A stretch of 64,000 nt of DNA, taken from positions 88,692 to 152,691 of the forward strand of contig NZ_BAABGM010000002.1 in NCBI RefSeq assembly GCF_039541575.1. The letters are read 5' to 3'. Source of the stretch: Fodinibacter luteus. GTDB lineage: Bacteria; Actinomycetota; Actinomycetes; Actinomycetales; Dermatophilaceae. Numbering within the stretch: the stretch's first letter is position 1; each line of letters opens with the position of its first letter. Shown piece after piece: positions 7,907-17,520 of this stretch. The notes beneath the pieces are model-generated. The model saw only the letters and a program-made list of their open reading frames with translations. It had not been told where the DNA came from and made no database searches. The translations under genes were made by a program, and so were the position numbers.

Positions 7907-8832
7907 GCACGCGAGTCGACGTCCGCAAGACGTACAAGCTGTACATCGGCGGGAAGTTCCCGCGTAGCGAGAGCGGGCGCTCGTACGAGGTCTACGCCGC
8001 GCCGTCCGGTGCCGCTGCACGCCGCGGGTCCGCCTCTCGGGCACCGAGGTTCCTCGCGAACGCCGCGATGGGCTCACGCAAGGACGCGCGGGATGCCGTC
8101 GTCGCGGCTCGCAAGGCGCAGTCGGGCTGGGCGGGGGCCACGGCCTACAACCGCGGGCAGGTGCTCTACCGCGTCGCCGAGGTCATGGAGTCGCGCCGGG
8201 CACAGCTCGTCCAGGACGTGCGCGACAGCGAGGGCGTGACCGCGGCCCGGGCCGAGGCGACAGTCTCCGAGGCCATCGACCGGTGGGTCTGGTACGCCGG
8301 CTGGTCCGACAAGTTCACGCAGGTCCTCGGTGGGCTCAACCCCGTCGCGGGACCGTACTTCGACATCTCGGCGCCCGAGGCGACGGGTGTGGTCGCCGTG
8401 CTCGCGCCGCAGGGCTCGAGCCTGCTCGGGCTCGTGTCCGTCGTGGCACCGGTCATCGTCTCGGGCAACACGGCGGTCGTGCTGACGAGCGAGGACCGCC
8501 CGCTGCCCGCGATCACGCTCGCCGAGTGCCTCGCGACGTCGGACGTCCCGGGCGGGGTCGTCAACATCATCACCGGGCGCACGGGCGAGGTGGCCCCGTG
8601 GCTCGCGAGCCACCGCGACGTCAATGCCATCGACCTCACCGGGGCCGCGGGGGCGGAGGGCGTCGAGTGGGGCGCGCTCGAGGAGGCCGCGGCCGAGAAC
8701 CTCAAGCGGGTGCTCCGCCCCGGCGGCACCGGTGCCGAGGCGGTCGAGCCCGACTTCGGCGCGACGCCTGACCTGTCTCGGCTGAGCGCCTTCCTCGAGA
8801 CCAAGACCGTCTGGCACCCCAAGGGCCGCTGA
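7903..8832 (+). CDS. ALDH-like protein lacking catalytic residues
   Basis: 309 residues against about 480 for the family. It retains the N-terminal and Rossmann parts of an aldehyde dehydrogenase (KLYIGGKFPRSESGRSYEV, WVWYAGWSDKF, GVVAVLAPQGSSLLGL, GGVVNIITGR) but lacks the LELGGK glutamate, the active-site cysteine block and the EEIFGPV region. The last 50 residues diverge. No frameshift is evident, so it reads as a maintained pseudoenzyme rather than decay. GTG 7903 overlaps the preceding ALDH stop (GTGA). A two-gene unit of active plus inactive ALDH resembles the two halves of ALDH16 proteins. Confidence 0.8.
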   Translation: MSTRVDVRKTYKLYIGGKFPRSESGRSYEVYAAPSGAAARRGSASRAPRFLANAAMGSRKDARDAVVAARKAQSGWAGATAYNRGQVLYRVAEVMESRRAQLVQDVRDSEGVTAARAEATVSEAIDRWVWYAGWSDKFTQVLGGLNPVAGPYFDISAPEATGVVAVLAPQGSSLLGLVSVVAPVIVSGNTAVVLTSEDRPLPAITLAECLATSDVPGGVVNIITGRTGEVAPWLASHRDVNAIDLTGAAGAEGVEWGALEEAAAENLKRVLRPGGTGAEAVEPDFGATPDLSRLSAFLETKTVWHPKGR

Positions 8833-8851
8833 CCCCCTCCCCCTTCGCGAC

Positions 8852-8915
8852 TCCTTGCACATCGCCCACCTCGCTGACGCCCTGGGGGCCCGTGCGGGTG
8901 GGTCATGTGCCAGGA
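8852..8915. repeat. Dispersed hairpin element, copy 1
   Basis: Left arm 8852-8870 (core TGCACATCGCCCAC) pairs with 8897-8915, with 3 mismatches in 19 and a 26-nt loop. The same arms recur at 17453 and 33214. It lies 20 nt after the ALDH-like stop. Confidence 0.7.
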
Positions 8916-8945
8916 GTGCGGACGGGCGTCGGCCGGGCGCGCCCG

Positions 8946-8959
8946 TAGACTTGCGGTCC
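8946..8959 (+). promoter_or_regulatory. Leaderless promoter of uridine kinase
   Basis: TAGACT (8946-8951), then 8 nt to GTG 8960; no Shine-Dalgarno. Confidence 0.45.
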
Positions 8960-9610
8960 GTGGCTGACGACGTGACGACCACCGGCGACGGGGCGTCCGC
9001 CGCCACCCCCGGCGACCGCCAGCGGGTCGTCGTCCTCGCCGGTCCGAGCGGCGCCGGCAAGTCGCGCCTCGCGGCGCGGCTCAACGCCCGGCACGGGTGG
9101 CCGATCTTCCGACTCGACGACTTCTACCGCGACCACGACGACCCGGCCCTGCCGCGCAGCGAGGGCCTCGGCATCGTCGACTGGGACCACCCCGACAGCT
9201 GGGACTCGGACCGCGCCCTCGCGTCGCTCCTCGAGCTCGTCGACACCGGGCGCACCCACACCCCGCTCTACGACATCGCGTCCAGCCGTGCGGTCGGGCA
9301 CCGCGAGGTGACCGCCGCCGCCCACGACCTCGTGCTCGCCGAGGGCATCTTCGCCGCCGAGGTCGTCGCCCGGCTGCGCGACGTCGGCATCCTGCACAGC
9401 GCCTGGTGCGTGCACCACCGCCCCGAGGTCACCTTCGTGCGCCGCCTCGCCCGCGACCTCAAGGAGCGTCGCAAGCCCCCGCTCGTGCTCGTCCGCCGTG
9501 GGCTCGCGCTCATGCGGTCCGAGCCGGAGATCGTCCGCCGCCAGACCGACCTCGGCGCCCGCCCGGCCCGGGCCGCCGACCTCGAACGCGAGCTCGCAGC
9601 GAGCCGCTGA
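8960..9610 (+). CDS. Uridine kinase-like P-loop kinase
   Basis: 216 residues. The P-loop is GPSGAGKSRLA, followed by FRLDDFYRDHDDP, the nucleoside-binding Asp/Tyr segment of uridine kinases, IVDWDHPDSWD and a Walker-B-like LVLAEGIF. FVRRLARDLKERRK forms the lid. It would phosphorylate uridine or cytidine to UMP/CMP. GTG 8960 fits the leaderless promoter; the upstream in-frame ATG at 8855 lies inside the dispersed hairpin and is rejected. It fits the surrounding nucleoside-salvage genes but has its own promoter. Confidence 0.82.
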   Translation: MADDVTTTGDGASAATPGDRQRVVVLAGPSGAGKSRLAARLNARHGWPIFRLDDFYRDHDDPALPRSEGLGIVDWDHPDSWDSDRALASLLELVDTGRTHTPLYDIASSRAVGHREVTAAAHDLVLAEGIFAAEVVARLRDVGILHSAWCVHHRPEVTFVRRLARDLKERRKPPLVLVRRGLALMRSEPEIVRRQTDLGARPARAADLERELAASR

Positions 9611-9639
9611 CCCGGGATCCGGCGCCCGGGCGCGTCGGT

Positions 9640-9651
9640 TAGGGTCGACCC
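9640..9651 (+). promoter_or_regulatory. Promoter of the DUF4129/MoxR membrane module
   Basis: TAGGGT (9640-9645) would start transcription near 9652, leaving a short leader with AGAAGGGG before GTG 9674. The following five genes overlap or nearly overlap. Confidence 0.5.
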
Positions 9652-9673
9652 GTGCGCGAGAAGGGGACACGTC

Positions 9674-10861
9674 GTGAGTGACGGGCCGTGGGTGGCCCCG
9701 GGGTCGACGCCTCCCCCGGAGCCTCCTCCCGCGCCCGCGCCGTACCCCCCACCGGGGTATGCCGCCGCGCCACCGCCCGGGTACGCCCCCGCGCCACCTC
9801 CCGGGTACGCCCCCGCGCCACCTCCCGGGTACGCCACGCAGCCTCCGTTCCCCGGCCCCCGGGCCGCCCCGTCGGCCGGGCCCACCTGGGCCGAGCTCGA
9901 GTTCCGGCCGGGGATCATCCCGTTGCGCCCGCTCGGGCTCGGCGACATGTACGGCGCGGTGACGAAGGCGATCCGCGGCAACGTCGCCGCCACGATGGGG
10001 CTGGCGCTGCTCACCTCGGTCGTCTGCCTCGTGCCGACGACCGCCCTCGGGGCGTGGATCGCGAGCCAGGACACCCTGGCGCTCACCGACGACGAGCTCA
10101 CCGGTGAGGCGGGCGGGGTGTACGGGATGCTCGGCACGTACCTGCCCGCGGTCGGCTCGCTCGTGTCGTCCATCGCCCTCACCGGGTTCCTCGCCTACGT
10201 CATCGGTCAGGCGGTGCTCGGCCGCAAGGTGGGCATCGGCGAGACGTGGGACGGCACGAAGCGCCGTCTGCCGGCCGTCGGGGCAGCCGTGCTCCTCACC
10301 CTCGTCGGCGCGGTCGTGCTCCTCGGGCTGCTCCTCGCCGTGCCGGTGCTGCTCCTCGTCGAGGGCGGGTTCAGCGCCGGACCCGTGCTCCTCCTCGTGC
10401 TCGCCCTCCTCGCGTCGGTGCTGCTCTACCTGTGGCTGTGGACCCGGCTCGCGTTCGTCACGGCCGTCATCGTCCTCGAGGGCCGAGGTGTGCTCTCCGC
10501 CTTCGCCCGGTCGTGGCGCCTGACGTCCGGTGCCCCCTTCTGGCGCATCCTCGGCATCCGGGTCCTCACCGCGATGGTCGTCGGCTTCGCGGCGCAGGTC
10601 ATCACCGTGCCCATCACCATCGGCGGCATCGTCGCCGTCCTCGCCCTCGGGGGCGAGGAGCAGCTGTTCATGTGGCAGGCCATCCTCACCGGCATCGCGA
10701 CCCTCGTGAGCGGGGCGATCACGACGCCCTTCTCGGCGGGAGTCGACGCCCTCATGACCATCGACCAGCGGATCCGCCGCGAGGGCCTCGACGTGCAGCT
10801 CATCCACGCGGCCCAGCAGGGCGGCCCGGCCCCGTGGCCGAACGCGGCCGGGGCCCGCTGA
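9674..10861 (+). CDS. Proline-rich multi-pass membrane protein
   Basis: 395 residues. Residues 1-70 are Pro/Gly/Tyr/Ala-rich with PPPGYAPA repeats, likely a flexible cytoplasmic tail. The rest has about six hydrophobic segments and resembles the glycerophosphoryl-diester-phosphodiesterase-type membrane domain proteins of actinobacteria (VLLGLLLAVPVLLLVEG, LSAFARSWRLTSGAPFWRILGIRVL). There is no catalytic site. The RBS AGAAGGGG precedes GTG 9674. It heads the DUF4129-DUF4350-MoxR-DUF58 module, with 4 nt to the next gene; its role there is unknown. Confidence 0.75.
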   Translation: MSDGPWVAPGSTPPPEPPPAPAPYPPPGYAAAPPPGYAPAPPPGYAPAPPPGYATQPPFPGPRAAPSAGPTWAELEFRPGIIPLRPLGLGDMYGAVTKAIRGNVAATMGLALLTSVVCLVPTTALGAWIASQDTLALTDDELTGEAGGVYGMLGTYLPAVGSLVSSIALTGFLAYVIGQAVLGRKVGIGETWDGTKRRLPAVGAAVLLTLVGAVVLLGLLLAVPVLLLVEGGFSAGPVLLLVLALLASVLLYLWLWTRLAFVTAVIVLEGRGVLSAFARSWRLTSGAPFWRILGIRVLTAMVVGFAAQVITVPITIGGIVAVLALGGEEQLFMWQAILTGIATLVSGAITTPFSAGVDALMTIDQRIRREGLDVQLIHAAQQGGPAPWPNAAGAR

Positions 10862-10865
10862 GCCG

Positions 10866-11504
10866 GTGCGACTCGACCCACCCCTCGACCCGACGTCGCC
10901 CGAGGCTCGGGACTGGCTCGAGGAGGAGCTGCGCAAGGGGATCTACCGCGACGAGCCAGGCCTGCTCGAGCGACTCTGGGGGTGGCTCACCGACGTCCTC
11001 TCGACGACCGGTGGGGGGAGCCTGCCCGCCTGGACCGTCGCGCTCGCCGTCGGCGTCGCCCTGGCCGTCGTCGCGCTCGTCGTCGCCCGCTCCCTCGGCG
11101 CCGAGCGCCGGATGACGGGCGCGGCCGGCGACGGCGTGCTCGACGGGCCCACCCGCACGTCCGACGAGCACCGTGCCGCCGCCCGACGGGCCCTGGCCGC
11201 CGGTGATGCCGACACCGCCGTCCTCGAGGGCTACCGCGCGATCGCCCGGGCTGCCGTCGAGCGAACCCTGCTCGACGACCTGCCCGGCCGGACCGCCCAC
11301 GAGGTCGCGCTCGCCCTCGGCCCGGCGTTCCCGGACTCGGCTGCCCGCCTCGCCGGTGCCGCAGACGCCTTCGACGCCGTGCGCTACGGACACCGCGCCG
11401 CGCGGGCGGAGACTGCTCAGGGGGTCTGCGACCTCGACGCGACCCTCGCGTCGACCCGCCCGGTCCTCTCAGACCCGCGCCGTGCGGCCGGGACGGCCCG
11501 ATGA
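10866..11504 (+). CDS. DUF4129 membrane protein
   Basis: 212 residues. An acidic/aromatic N-terminal segment (EARDWLEEELRKGIYRDEPGLLERLWGWL, quoted in parts) is followed by one transmembrane helix near residues 58-76. The C-terminal cytoplasmic DUF4129 domain has the typical pattern AVLEGYRAIARAAVERTLL, RTAHEVAL and the motif AVRYGHRAA. DUF4129 proteins are often linked to transglutaminase-like or MoxR/DUF58 systems; the biochemical role is not established. Its stop overlaps the next gene (ATGA). Confidence 0.8.
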   Translation: MRLDPPLDPTSPEARDWLEEELRKGIYRDEPGLLERLWGWLTDVLSTTGGGSLPAWTVALAVGVALAVVALVVARSLGAERRMTGAAGDGVLDGPTRTSDEHRAAARRALAAGDADTAVLEGYRAIARAAVERTLLDDLPGRTAHEVALALGPAFPDSAARLAGAADAFDAVRYGHRAARAETAQGVCDLDATLASTRPVLSDPRRAAGTAR

Positions 11505-12792
11505 CGACCACCGCGGCGCCCGGAGCGCCCGGCGCACCCGGAGCACCCGGCGCACCCGGAGCACCCGCCAGGCCCGCCGATCCGTCACCCTCCCCCGCCG
11601 TCGGCAACCCGCGGCGCCGCGCACGCCGGACGACGGCCTACGTCGGAGCCGTCGGGTTGGGCCTGCTCCTCGTCGTGCTCCTCGCGCTGACGGCCCAGCG
11701 TCCCGGCCAGCCGCTCGACCCCGACGGCCCCGGACCGGAGGGCGCGATGGCCCTCGCCGAGGTGCTACGCGACGAGGGCGTCGAGGTCGAGGTCGTGCGC
11801 TCGATCGGCGCCCTCGAGGCGAGCGACCCGGAGCGCGCCACGACGGTGCTCGTCGGCGACCCGGCGAACCTCGGCCCGGGCGCGAGCGAGCGGCTCGGCG
11901 CCGCGACCCAGACCGCCGGCCGGCTCGTCCTCGTCGGGGTGGGCAGCGAGCAGCTGCGCCTCCTCGGGATGCCGGTCGCGGCCTTCGCGGGTGGCGGGGA
12001 CGACCTCGTCGCCGCGTGCTCGTCGGACGTCGCCCGGGAGAGCGACGTCGTCAGCGCGGCCGACACGCGCTACCTCGTCGAGGACGGTGCTCGCGGGGTG
12101 AGCACCTGCTTCTCGCTGCCCGACCCGGAGAGCACGACCGGTGAGCCGGCACCCGACGGCGCGTACGGCGCGGCGCTCGTCGAGCTCGAGCGCACGGCCA
12201 CCCGCCCGCAGACCCTCGTCGTCGGCTTCGGGCCGGCGTGGACGAACGAGCGCGTCACCGACGACAGCCACGCCGGCACGGCCGTTCGCGCGCTCGGCTC
12301 GACGCCGCGCCTCGTCTGGTACCAGCCGGGGTCCGGCGACCTCACCGCACCCGGCTCCGGCGGTGAGCAGGAGGCGAGCGCGTCCGTCTGGCCCGCGTGG
12401 ACCATGCCCGCCACGGTCCTGCTCGGCGTCGCGGTGCTCGCCCTGGCCCTCGCCCGCGGACGCCGACTCGGCCGGCTCGTCCGCGAGCCCCTGCCGGTCG
12501 TCGTGCGCGCCATCGAGACGACCGAGAGCCGGGGACGGCTCTACCGCCGGGCCGGTGACCGCGGTCGTGCGGCCGCCGTGCTCCGGGCCGGATCGGCCGA
12601 GCGGCTGGCCCGGCGCCTCGCCGTCCCTCGCGGCGCCGCACCGATGGCACTGTGGCAGGCCGTGTCCGCCGCGAGCGGACGTCCACCCGTTGAGGTCGCC
12701 GACCTCCTCGCGGGTCCGCCTCCACCCGACGACACCGCCCTGATCCACCTCGCCCAGCAGCTCACCGACCTCGAGGAGAGGGTCCGCCACCC

Positions 12793-12796
<4 letters not shown>
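11501..12796 (+). CDS. DUF4350 domain membrane protein
   Basis: 431 residues. The N-terminus has a GAPGAP tandem repeat (about residues 6-22), then a basic stretch and a transmembrane helix near 46-64. An extracytoplasmic DUF4350 domain follows (GPEGAMALAEVLRDEGVEVEVV, VLVGDPANLG), then a second helix near 305-325 and a cytoplasmic tail with GRLYRRAGDRGRAAAVLRAG. DUF4350 shares the fold of class I glutamine amidotransferase-like/BatA C-terminal domains, without clear catalytic residues here. It overlaps both neighbours by 4 nt, indicating a coupled complex. Confidence 0.8.
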
Positions 12797-13844
<1,048 letters not shown>

Positions 13845-13845
<1 letters not shown>

Positions 13846-15137
13846 TGGCCATCACGTGGCGCACCGTCGTGCTCGTCCTCCTGGGGCTGGCACCGGTCGC
13901 CGTGTGGCCGACGGGGGCGGCGGTGCGGTGGTGGCTGCTCGCCGTCGCGCTCCTCGTGGCCCTCGACGTCCTCCTCGCGAGCCGCCCCGACGTGCTCGAC
14001 ATCGTGCGCGGCGAGCCCGCCCAGGTGCGCCTCGGCGAGACGACGACGAGCAGCCTGTGGGTGACGAACACCTCGGCGCGCGGGGTGCGGGGCGTGCTGC
14101 GCGACGCCTGGCCACCGTCGGCGGGGGCCCGCGACGCCGTCCACGAGCTCGCGGTACCGCCGCACGAGCGGGTGCGCCTCACGACCCACCTCGTGCCGAC
14201 CCGGCGGGGTGACCGCAGCGCCGACCGGGTGACGGTGCGCATCCACGGCCCGCTCGGGCTCGCCGGCCGCCAGCGCTCCGTCCCCGTCCCGGGGTCCCTG
14301 CGGGCACTGCACCCCTTCCCCTCGCGCCGCCACCTGCCGAGCCGCCTCGCCGTGCTCCGCCAGCTCGACGGGCGGGCCGCCGTGCGCACCCGCGGCCAGG
14401 GCACCGAGTTCGACAGCCTGCGCGACTACGTCGAGGGCGACGACGTGCGCTCGATCGACTGGCGCGCCACGGCCCGCCGCCAGCACCTCGTCGTGCGCAC
14501 CTGGCAGCCCGAGCAGCACCGCCGCGTCGTCATCGTGCTCGACACCTCCCGCACGAGCGCCGGGCGGATCGGTGACGCGCCTCGGCTCGACGCGTCGATG
14601 GATGCCGCGCTGCTCCTCACCGCGCTCGCCGGCCATGCCCGCGACCGGGTGCAGGTCCTCGCCGGGGACCGGGTCGTGCACGCCCGGGTGAGCGGCACCG
14701 ACCGGGCGCGCCTCCTCCACGACACGATCAGCACGCTGGCGCCCGTCGAGTCGCGCCTCGTCGAGGCGGACTGGTCGGCACTGGCCACTGAGGTCGTGCG
14801 GCTCGGCACCCACCGTGCCCTCGTCGTCCTGCTCACCTCGCTCGAGTCCTCGGCGATCGAGGAGGGCCTGCTCCCCGTCCTCCCGGCGCTCGCCGCCCAC
14901 CACCGGGTCCTGGTCGCGTCCGTCACCGACCCTGCTCTCGCGACGATGCGCCGGGCCCGCGACTCGACGAGCGAGGTGTACGACGCGGCCGCGGCGGAGC
15001 GCACGCTCGCCCTGCGCCGGCGCACGGCATCCGCCCTCGAGCAGCTCGGGGTGGACGTCGTCGACGCCCCACCCGCCGAGCTGCCGGTGCGGCTCGCGGA
15101 CCACTACCTCATGCTCAAGCGCCAGGGCCTGCTCTAG
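13845..15137 (+). CDS. DUF58 (vWA-like) membrane-associated protein
   Basis: 430 residues. Two hydrophobic N-terminal segments (about residues 5-20 and 26-44) anchor it. The diagnostic DUF58 block is EFDSLRDYVEGDDVRSIDWR, followed by a degenerate von Willebrand A region starting at VVIVLDTSRTSAG. The pairing with MoxR is the standard genomic arrangement of this family. The start ATG overlaps the moxR stop (TGATG). It ends this five-gene operon; three tandem hairpins follow at 15174-15322. Confidence 0.88.
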
Positions 15138-15173
15138 GGCTCCCGGGGCCTCGAGGGGGGTCCTGGTGCCGGG

Positions 15174-15322
15174 TATCGGCACTGCTGCACGCCGGCGCAG
15201 CAGTGCCGATAGCCGGGCGGGGACGAGGTATGAGCACTGCTGCACTCCGGCGCAGCACTGCCGATATCGGGCGGGGACGTGGTATCGACAGTGCTGCACT
15301 CCGGCGCAGCAGTGCTGATACC
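15174..15322. repeat. Three tandem hairpins between convergent genes
   Basis: Hairpin 1 is a perfect 15-bp stem (15174-15188 with 15197-15211) on an 8-nt loop. Units at about 15229-15268 and 15281-15322 repeat it with changes on both arms (shared core CTGCTGCACTCCGGCGCAGC and variants). Likely a bidirectional transcription barrier between DUF58 and the SpoIIM-like gene. Confidence 0.75.
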
Positions 15323-15357
15323 GGGCGGAGAGGTCCTGTCAGGCCCGACGCTCCCCG

Positions 15358-16356
15358 TCAGGCGGCGGTGACCGGGGCGGTGTCGCCGGCGTCCCGGGCG
15401 AGCACGTCGCCCGTCGCGCCCGCGCGGACGGCGGCCCGCCCGACGACGAAGACATAGGCGAGGAAGAGCGCCTCGGCCACGACCCCGATGGCGATCCGGG
15501 CCCACGTCGGCAGGCCCGACGGCGTGACGAACCCCTCGATCGCACCGCTGACGAGCAGCACCGCGACGAGGCCGAGGGCGATCGCGATGGCCGTGCGGCC
15601 CTCGCGGGCGAACGACTCGAGCCGGCCCATCGGCCCCGGCTCGACCCACGACCAGAACAGCCTCAACCCGACCCCGCCGGCGACGAACACCGCGGTCAGC
15701 TCGAGGAGGCCGTGCGGGAGGATGAGGCCGAAGAAGAGGGCGCCGCGGTCGTACGAGAGCATGAGCGCCGCCGCGACGCCGACATTGACGACGTTGCTCG
15801 CGAGCACCCACACGACGGGCAGCCCCAGCACGCCGAGCGCGATGCACAGCGCGGCGACCCGGGCGTTGTTGACCCACACGAGGGTGCCGAACTCCGCGTG
15901 CGGGAACTCGGAGTAGTAGTTCTCGAAGTCGGTGCCGACGTAGGCCTCGATCTCGGCCGGGGTCATCCGGCTCGTCCACACCTCCGGGTTCCCGAGGGAC
16001 CACCAGGCGACGAGGGCGGCGAGGGCGACGCTCCCGAACGCCGTCGCGAGCCACCACCAGCGGGTGCGGTAGAGGGCGGCCGGGAAGGTTCGCGTGAAGA
16101 AGCCGAGCACGTCCGCCCACGTCGAACGGCGGGCGCCGGCCGCCGCGACCCTGGCCCGTGCGAGCACCGACGACAGGTACGCGACGACGGAGGGGTCGGG
16201 GCTGGCCGAGCGCACGACAGACAGGTGCGTCGATACCCGCTGGTAGAGGTCGAGCAGCTCGTCCGCCTCGGCCCCCGTGAGCCGGCGCCGGCCCGCGAGC
16301 TCCTCGAGCCGCCGCCACTGGGCCTGGTGCACCGTGAGGTAGGCGTCGAGGTCCAC
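15358..16356 (-). CDS. SpoIIM-family (stage II sporulation M) membrane protein
   Basis: 332 residues. A soluble helical N-terminus (LDAYLTVHQAQWRRLEELAG, LDLYQRVSTHLSVV) is followed by at least five transmembrane helices with ILPHGLLELTAVFVAGGVGL, the hallmark SpoIIM/DUF95 motif. In non-sporulating actinobacteria this family is always near RDD and MoxR/DUF58 genes, as here, so a sporulation role should not be inferred; membrane remodelling or insertion is possible. GTG 16356 is 6 nt from the minus-strand -10 TAGGCT (16368-16363), a leaderless start. Confidence 0.87.
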   Translation of the reverse strand: MDLDAYLTVHQAQWRRLEELAGRRRLTGAEADELLDLYQRVSTHLSVVRSASPDPSVVAYLSSVLARARVAAAGARRSTWADVLGFFTRTFPAALYRTRWWWLATAFGSVALAALVAWWSLGNPEVWTSRMTPAEIEAYVGTDFENYYSEFPHAEFGTLVWVNNARVAALCIALGVLGLPVVWVLASNVVNVGVAAALMLSYDRGALFFGLILPHGLLELTAVFVAGGVGLRLFWSWVEPGPMGRLESFAREGRTAIAIALGLVAVLLVSGAIEGFVTPSGLPTWARIAIGVVAEALFLAYVFVVGRAAVRAGATGDVLARDAGDTAPVTAA

Positions 16357-16368
16357 CCGGGCAGCCTA
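16357..16368 (-). promoter_or_regulatory. Leaderless promoter of SpoIIM-like gene
   Basis: Minus-strand TAGGCT (16368-16363) plus 6 nt, then GTG 16356. Confidence 0.5.
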
Positions 16369-16378
16369 ACCGCCGCGG

Positions 16379-16587
16379 TCGTGCGCGCTGCCGGGTCAGC
16401 ATCGCCCGGGTCGTGCGCGCTGCCGGGTCAGCATCGCCGGGCGTGCGCGCTGCCGGGTCAGCATCGCCCGGGTCGTGCGCGCTGCCGGGTCAGCATCGCC
16501 GGGCGTGCGCGCTGCCGGGTCAGCATCGCCGGGCGTGCGCGCTGCCGGGTCAGCATCGCCGGCTGGCTGCCGGGTTAGCATCGCCGG
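16379..16587 (+). repeat. Seven-copy tandem array ending in the RDD-gene promoter
   Basis: Seven copies of GCTGCCGGGTYAGCATCGCC at 30-32 bp spacing fill the divergent intergenic region. Copies 1-6 read CAGCAT; only the last (16568-16587) reads TAGCAT (16576-16581), placed 6 nt before GTG 16588 as the leaderless -10. Confidence 0.8.
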
Positions 16588-17430
16588 GTGAGCGACCCCG
16601 GGGGCTACCGCAGCTACGCCACCGACGACCTGGTCACCGGTGAGGGCGTCGCCGTCGAGCTGCCCACAGCGAGCGTCGGGGCCCGGATGGCGTCCGGCGC
16701 GATCGACGTCGTGCTCACCATCGCCGTGCTCGTCGCCGGGTTCATCGCCTTCGGGCTCGCGCTCGGCGAGGCCTCCGACGCCGTCATCGGCATCGTGAGC
16801 ATCGTGCTCAGCACGCTCGTCGTCGTCGGGATGCCGGCCACGATCGAGACCGCGTCGCGCGGTCGCAGCCTCGGGCGCCTCGCGCTCGGCCTGCGCACCG
16901 TGCGCGACGACGGGGGCCCGGTGACGTTCCGGCACGCCCTCGTGCGGGCCCTCGTCGGCTACGTCGAGATCTACCTCCTGCTCGGCATCCCCGCCGTCGT
17001 CGCCTCGATGGTGCACCCGCGGGCCAAGCGCCTCGGCGACATGGCCGCGGGCACGGTCGTCGTGTCGCAGCGGGCGTCGCTGCGCCTCAGCCCCCCACCG
17101 GAGATGCCGCCGGCGCTGCACCACTGGGCGAGCACGGCCGACGTCACCGCACTGCCGTCCGGCCTGACCGTCGCGGTGCGGCAGTTCCTGGCCCGCGCGC
17201 CGGGGCTGTCGCCGCAGTCACGCCACACGCTCGGCGTCGAGCTGCTCCACGCAACCCTGCCGCACGTCAGCCCGGCGCCGCCGCCCGGCCACCACCCCGA
17301 GGCCGTCCTGTCGGCGGTCGTCGCGGAGCGGCGCCGGCGCGACCTGGTCCGGCTCTGGCGCGAGGAGCAGCTGCGCGCCCGGGTCCTGCCGGCCGACCCC
17401 CTCTCCGCACGCTCCACCCCACCCGGCTGA
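16588..17430 (+). CDS. RDD-domain membrane protein
   Basis: 280 residues. The RDD domain starts at about residue 28 (ASVGARMASGAIDVVLTIAVL, quoted to the key Arg/Asp) with two helices, then the family's RGRSLGRLALGLRTVRDDGG and a third helix ending in HPRAKRLGDMAAGTVVV. The C-terminal 110 residues are soluble and basic. RDD proteins include proposed Na+/H+ antiporters and small-molecule channels; in this context the gene is paired divergently with the SpoIIM-like gene. The GTG start follows a leaderless TAGCAT promoter that is the last unit of a tandem array. Confidence 0.85.
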   Translation: MSDPGGYRSYATDDLVTGEGVAVELPTASVGARMASGAIDVVLTIAVLVAGFIAFGLALGEASDAVIGIVSIVLSTLVVVGMPATIETASRGRSLGRLALGLRTVRDDGGPVTFRHALVRALVGYVEIYLLLGIPAVVASMVHPRAKRLGDMAAGTVVVSQRASLRLSPPPEMPPALHHWASTADVTALPSGLTVAVRQFLARAPGLSPQSRHTLGVELLHATLPHVSPAPPPGHHPEAVLSAVVAERRRRDLVRLWREEQLRARVLPADPLSARSTPPG

Positions 17431-17452
17431 CCGGCATCCCCGTCCCGACCTG

Positions 17453-17511
17453 TTGCACATCGCCCACTCCTCGGCGACGCCAGCGGCACCTCTCGCGTGG
17501 GTGATGTGCAA
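17453..17511. repeat. Dispersed hairpin element, copy 2
   Basis: Arms 17453-17467 (TTGCACATCGCCCAC) and 17497-17511 (GTGGGTGATGTGCAA) pair over 15 bp with one wobble and a 29-nt loop. It sits between the convergent RDD and adenosine deaminase genes and is probably a bidirectional terminator. Confidence 0.75.
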
Positions 17512-17520
17512 TGCGTCCGG

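Noticed and set aside
15358..16356. Evidence for sporulation from a SpoIIM-family gene
   Set aside because: Actinobacterial SpoIIM-family proteins accompany RDD and MoxR/DUF58 genes irrespective of sporulation.
16379..16587. Regular repeat array considered as a CRISPR
   Set aside because: Units are almost contiguous with 10-12 nt conserved spacers, no unique spacers and no cas genes; it is a simple tandem repeat.
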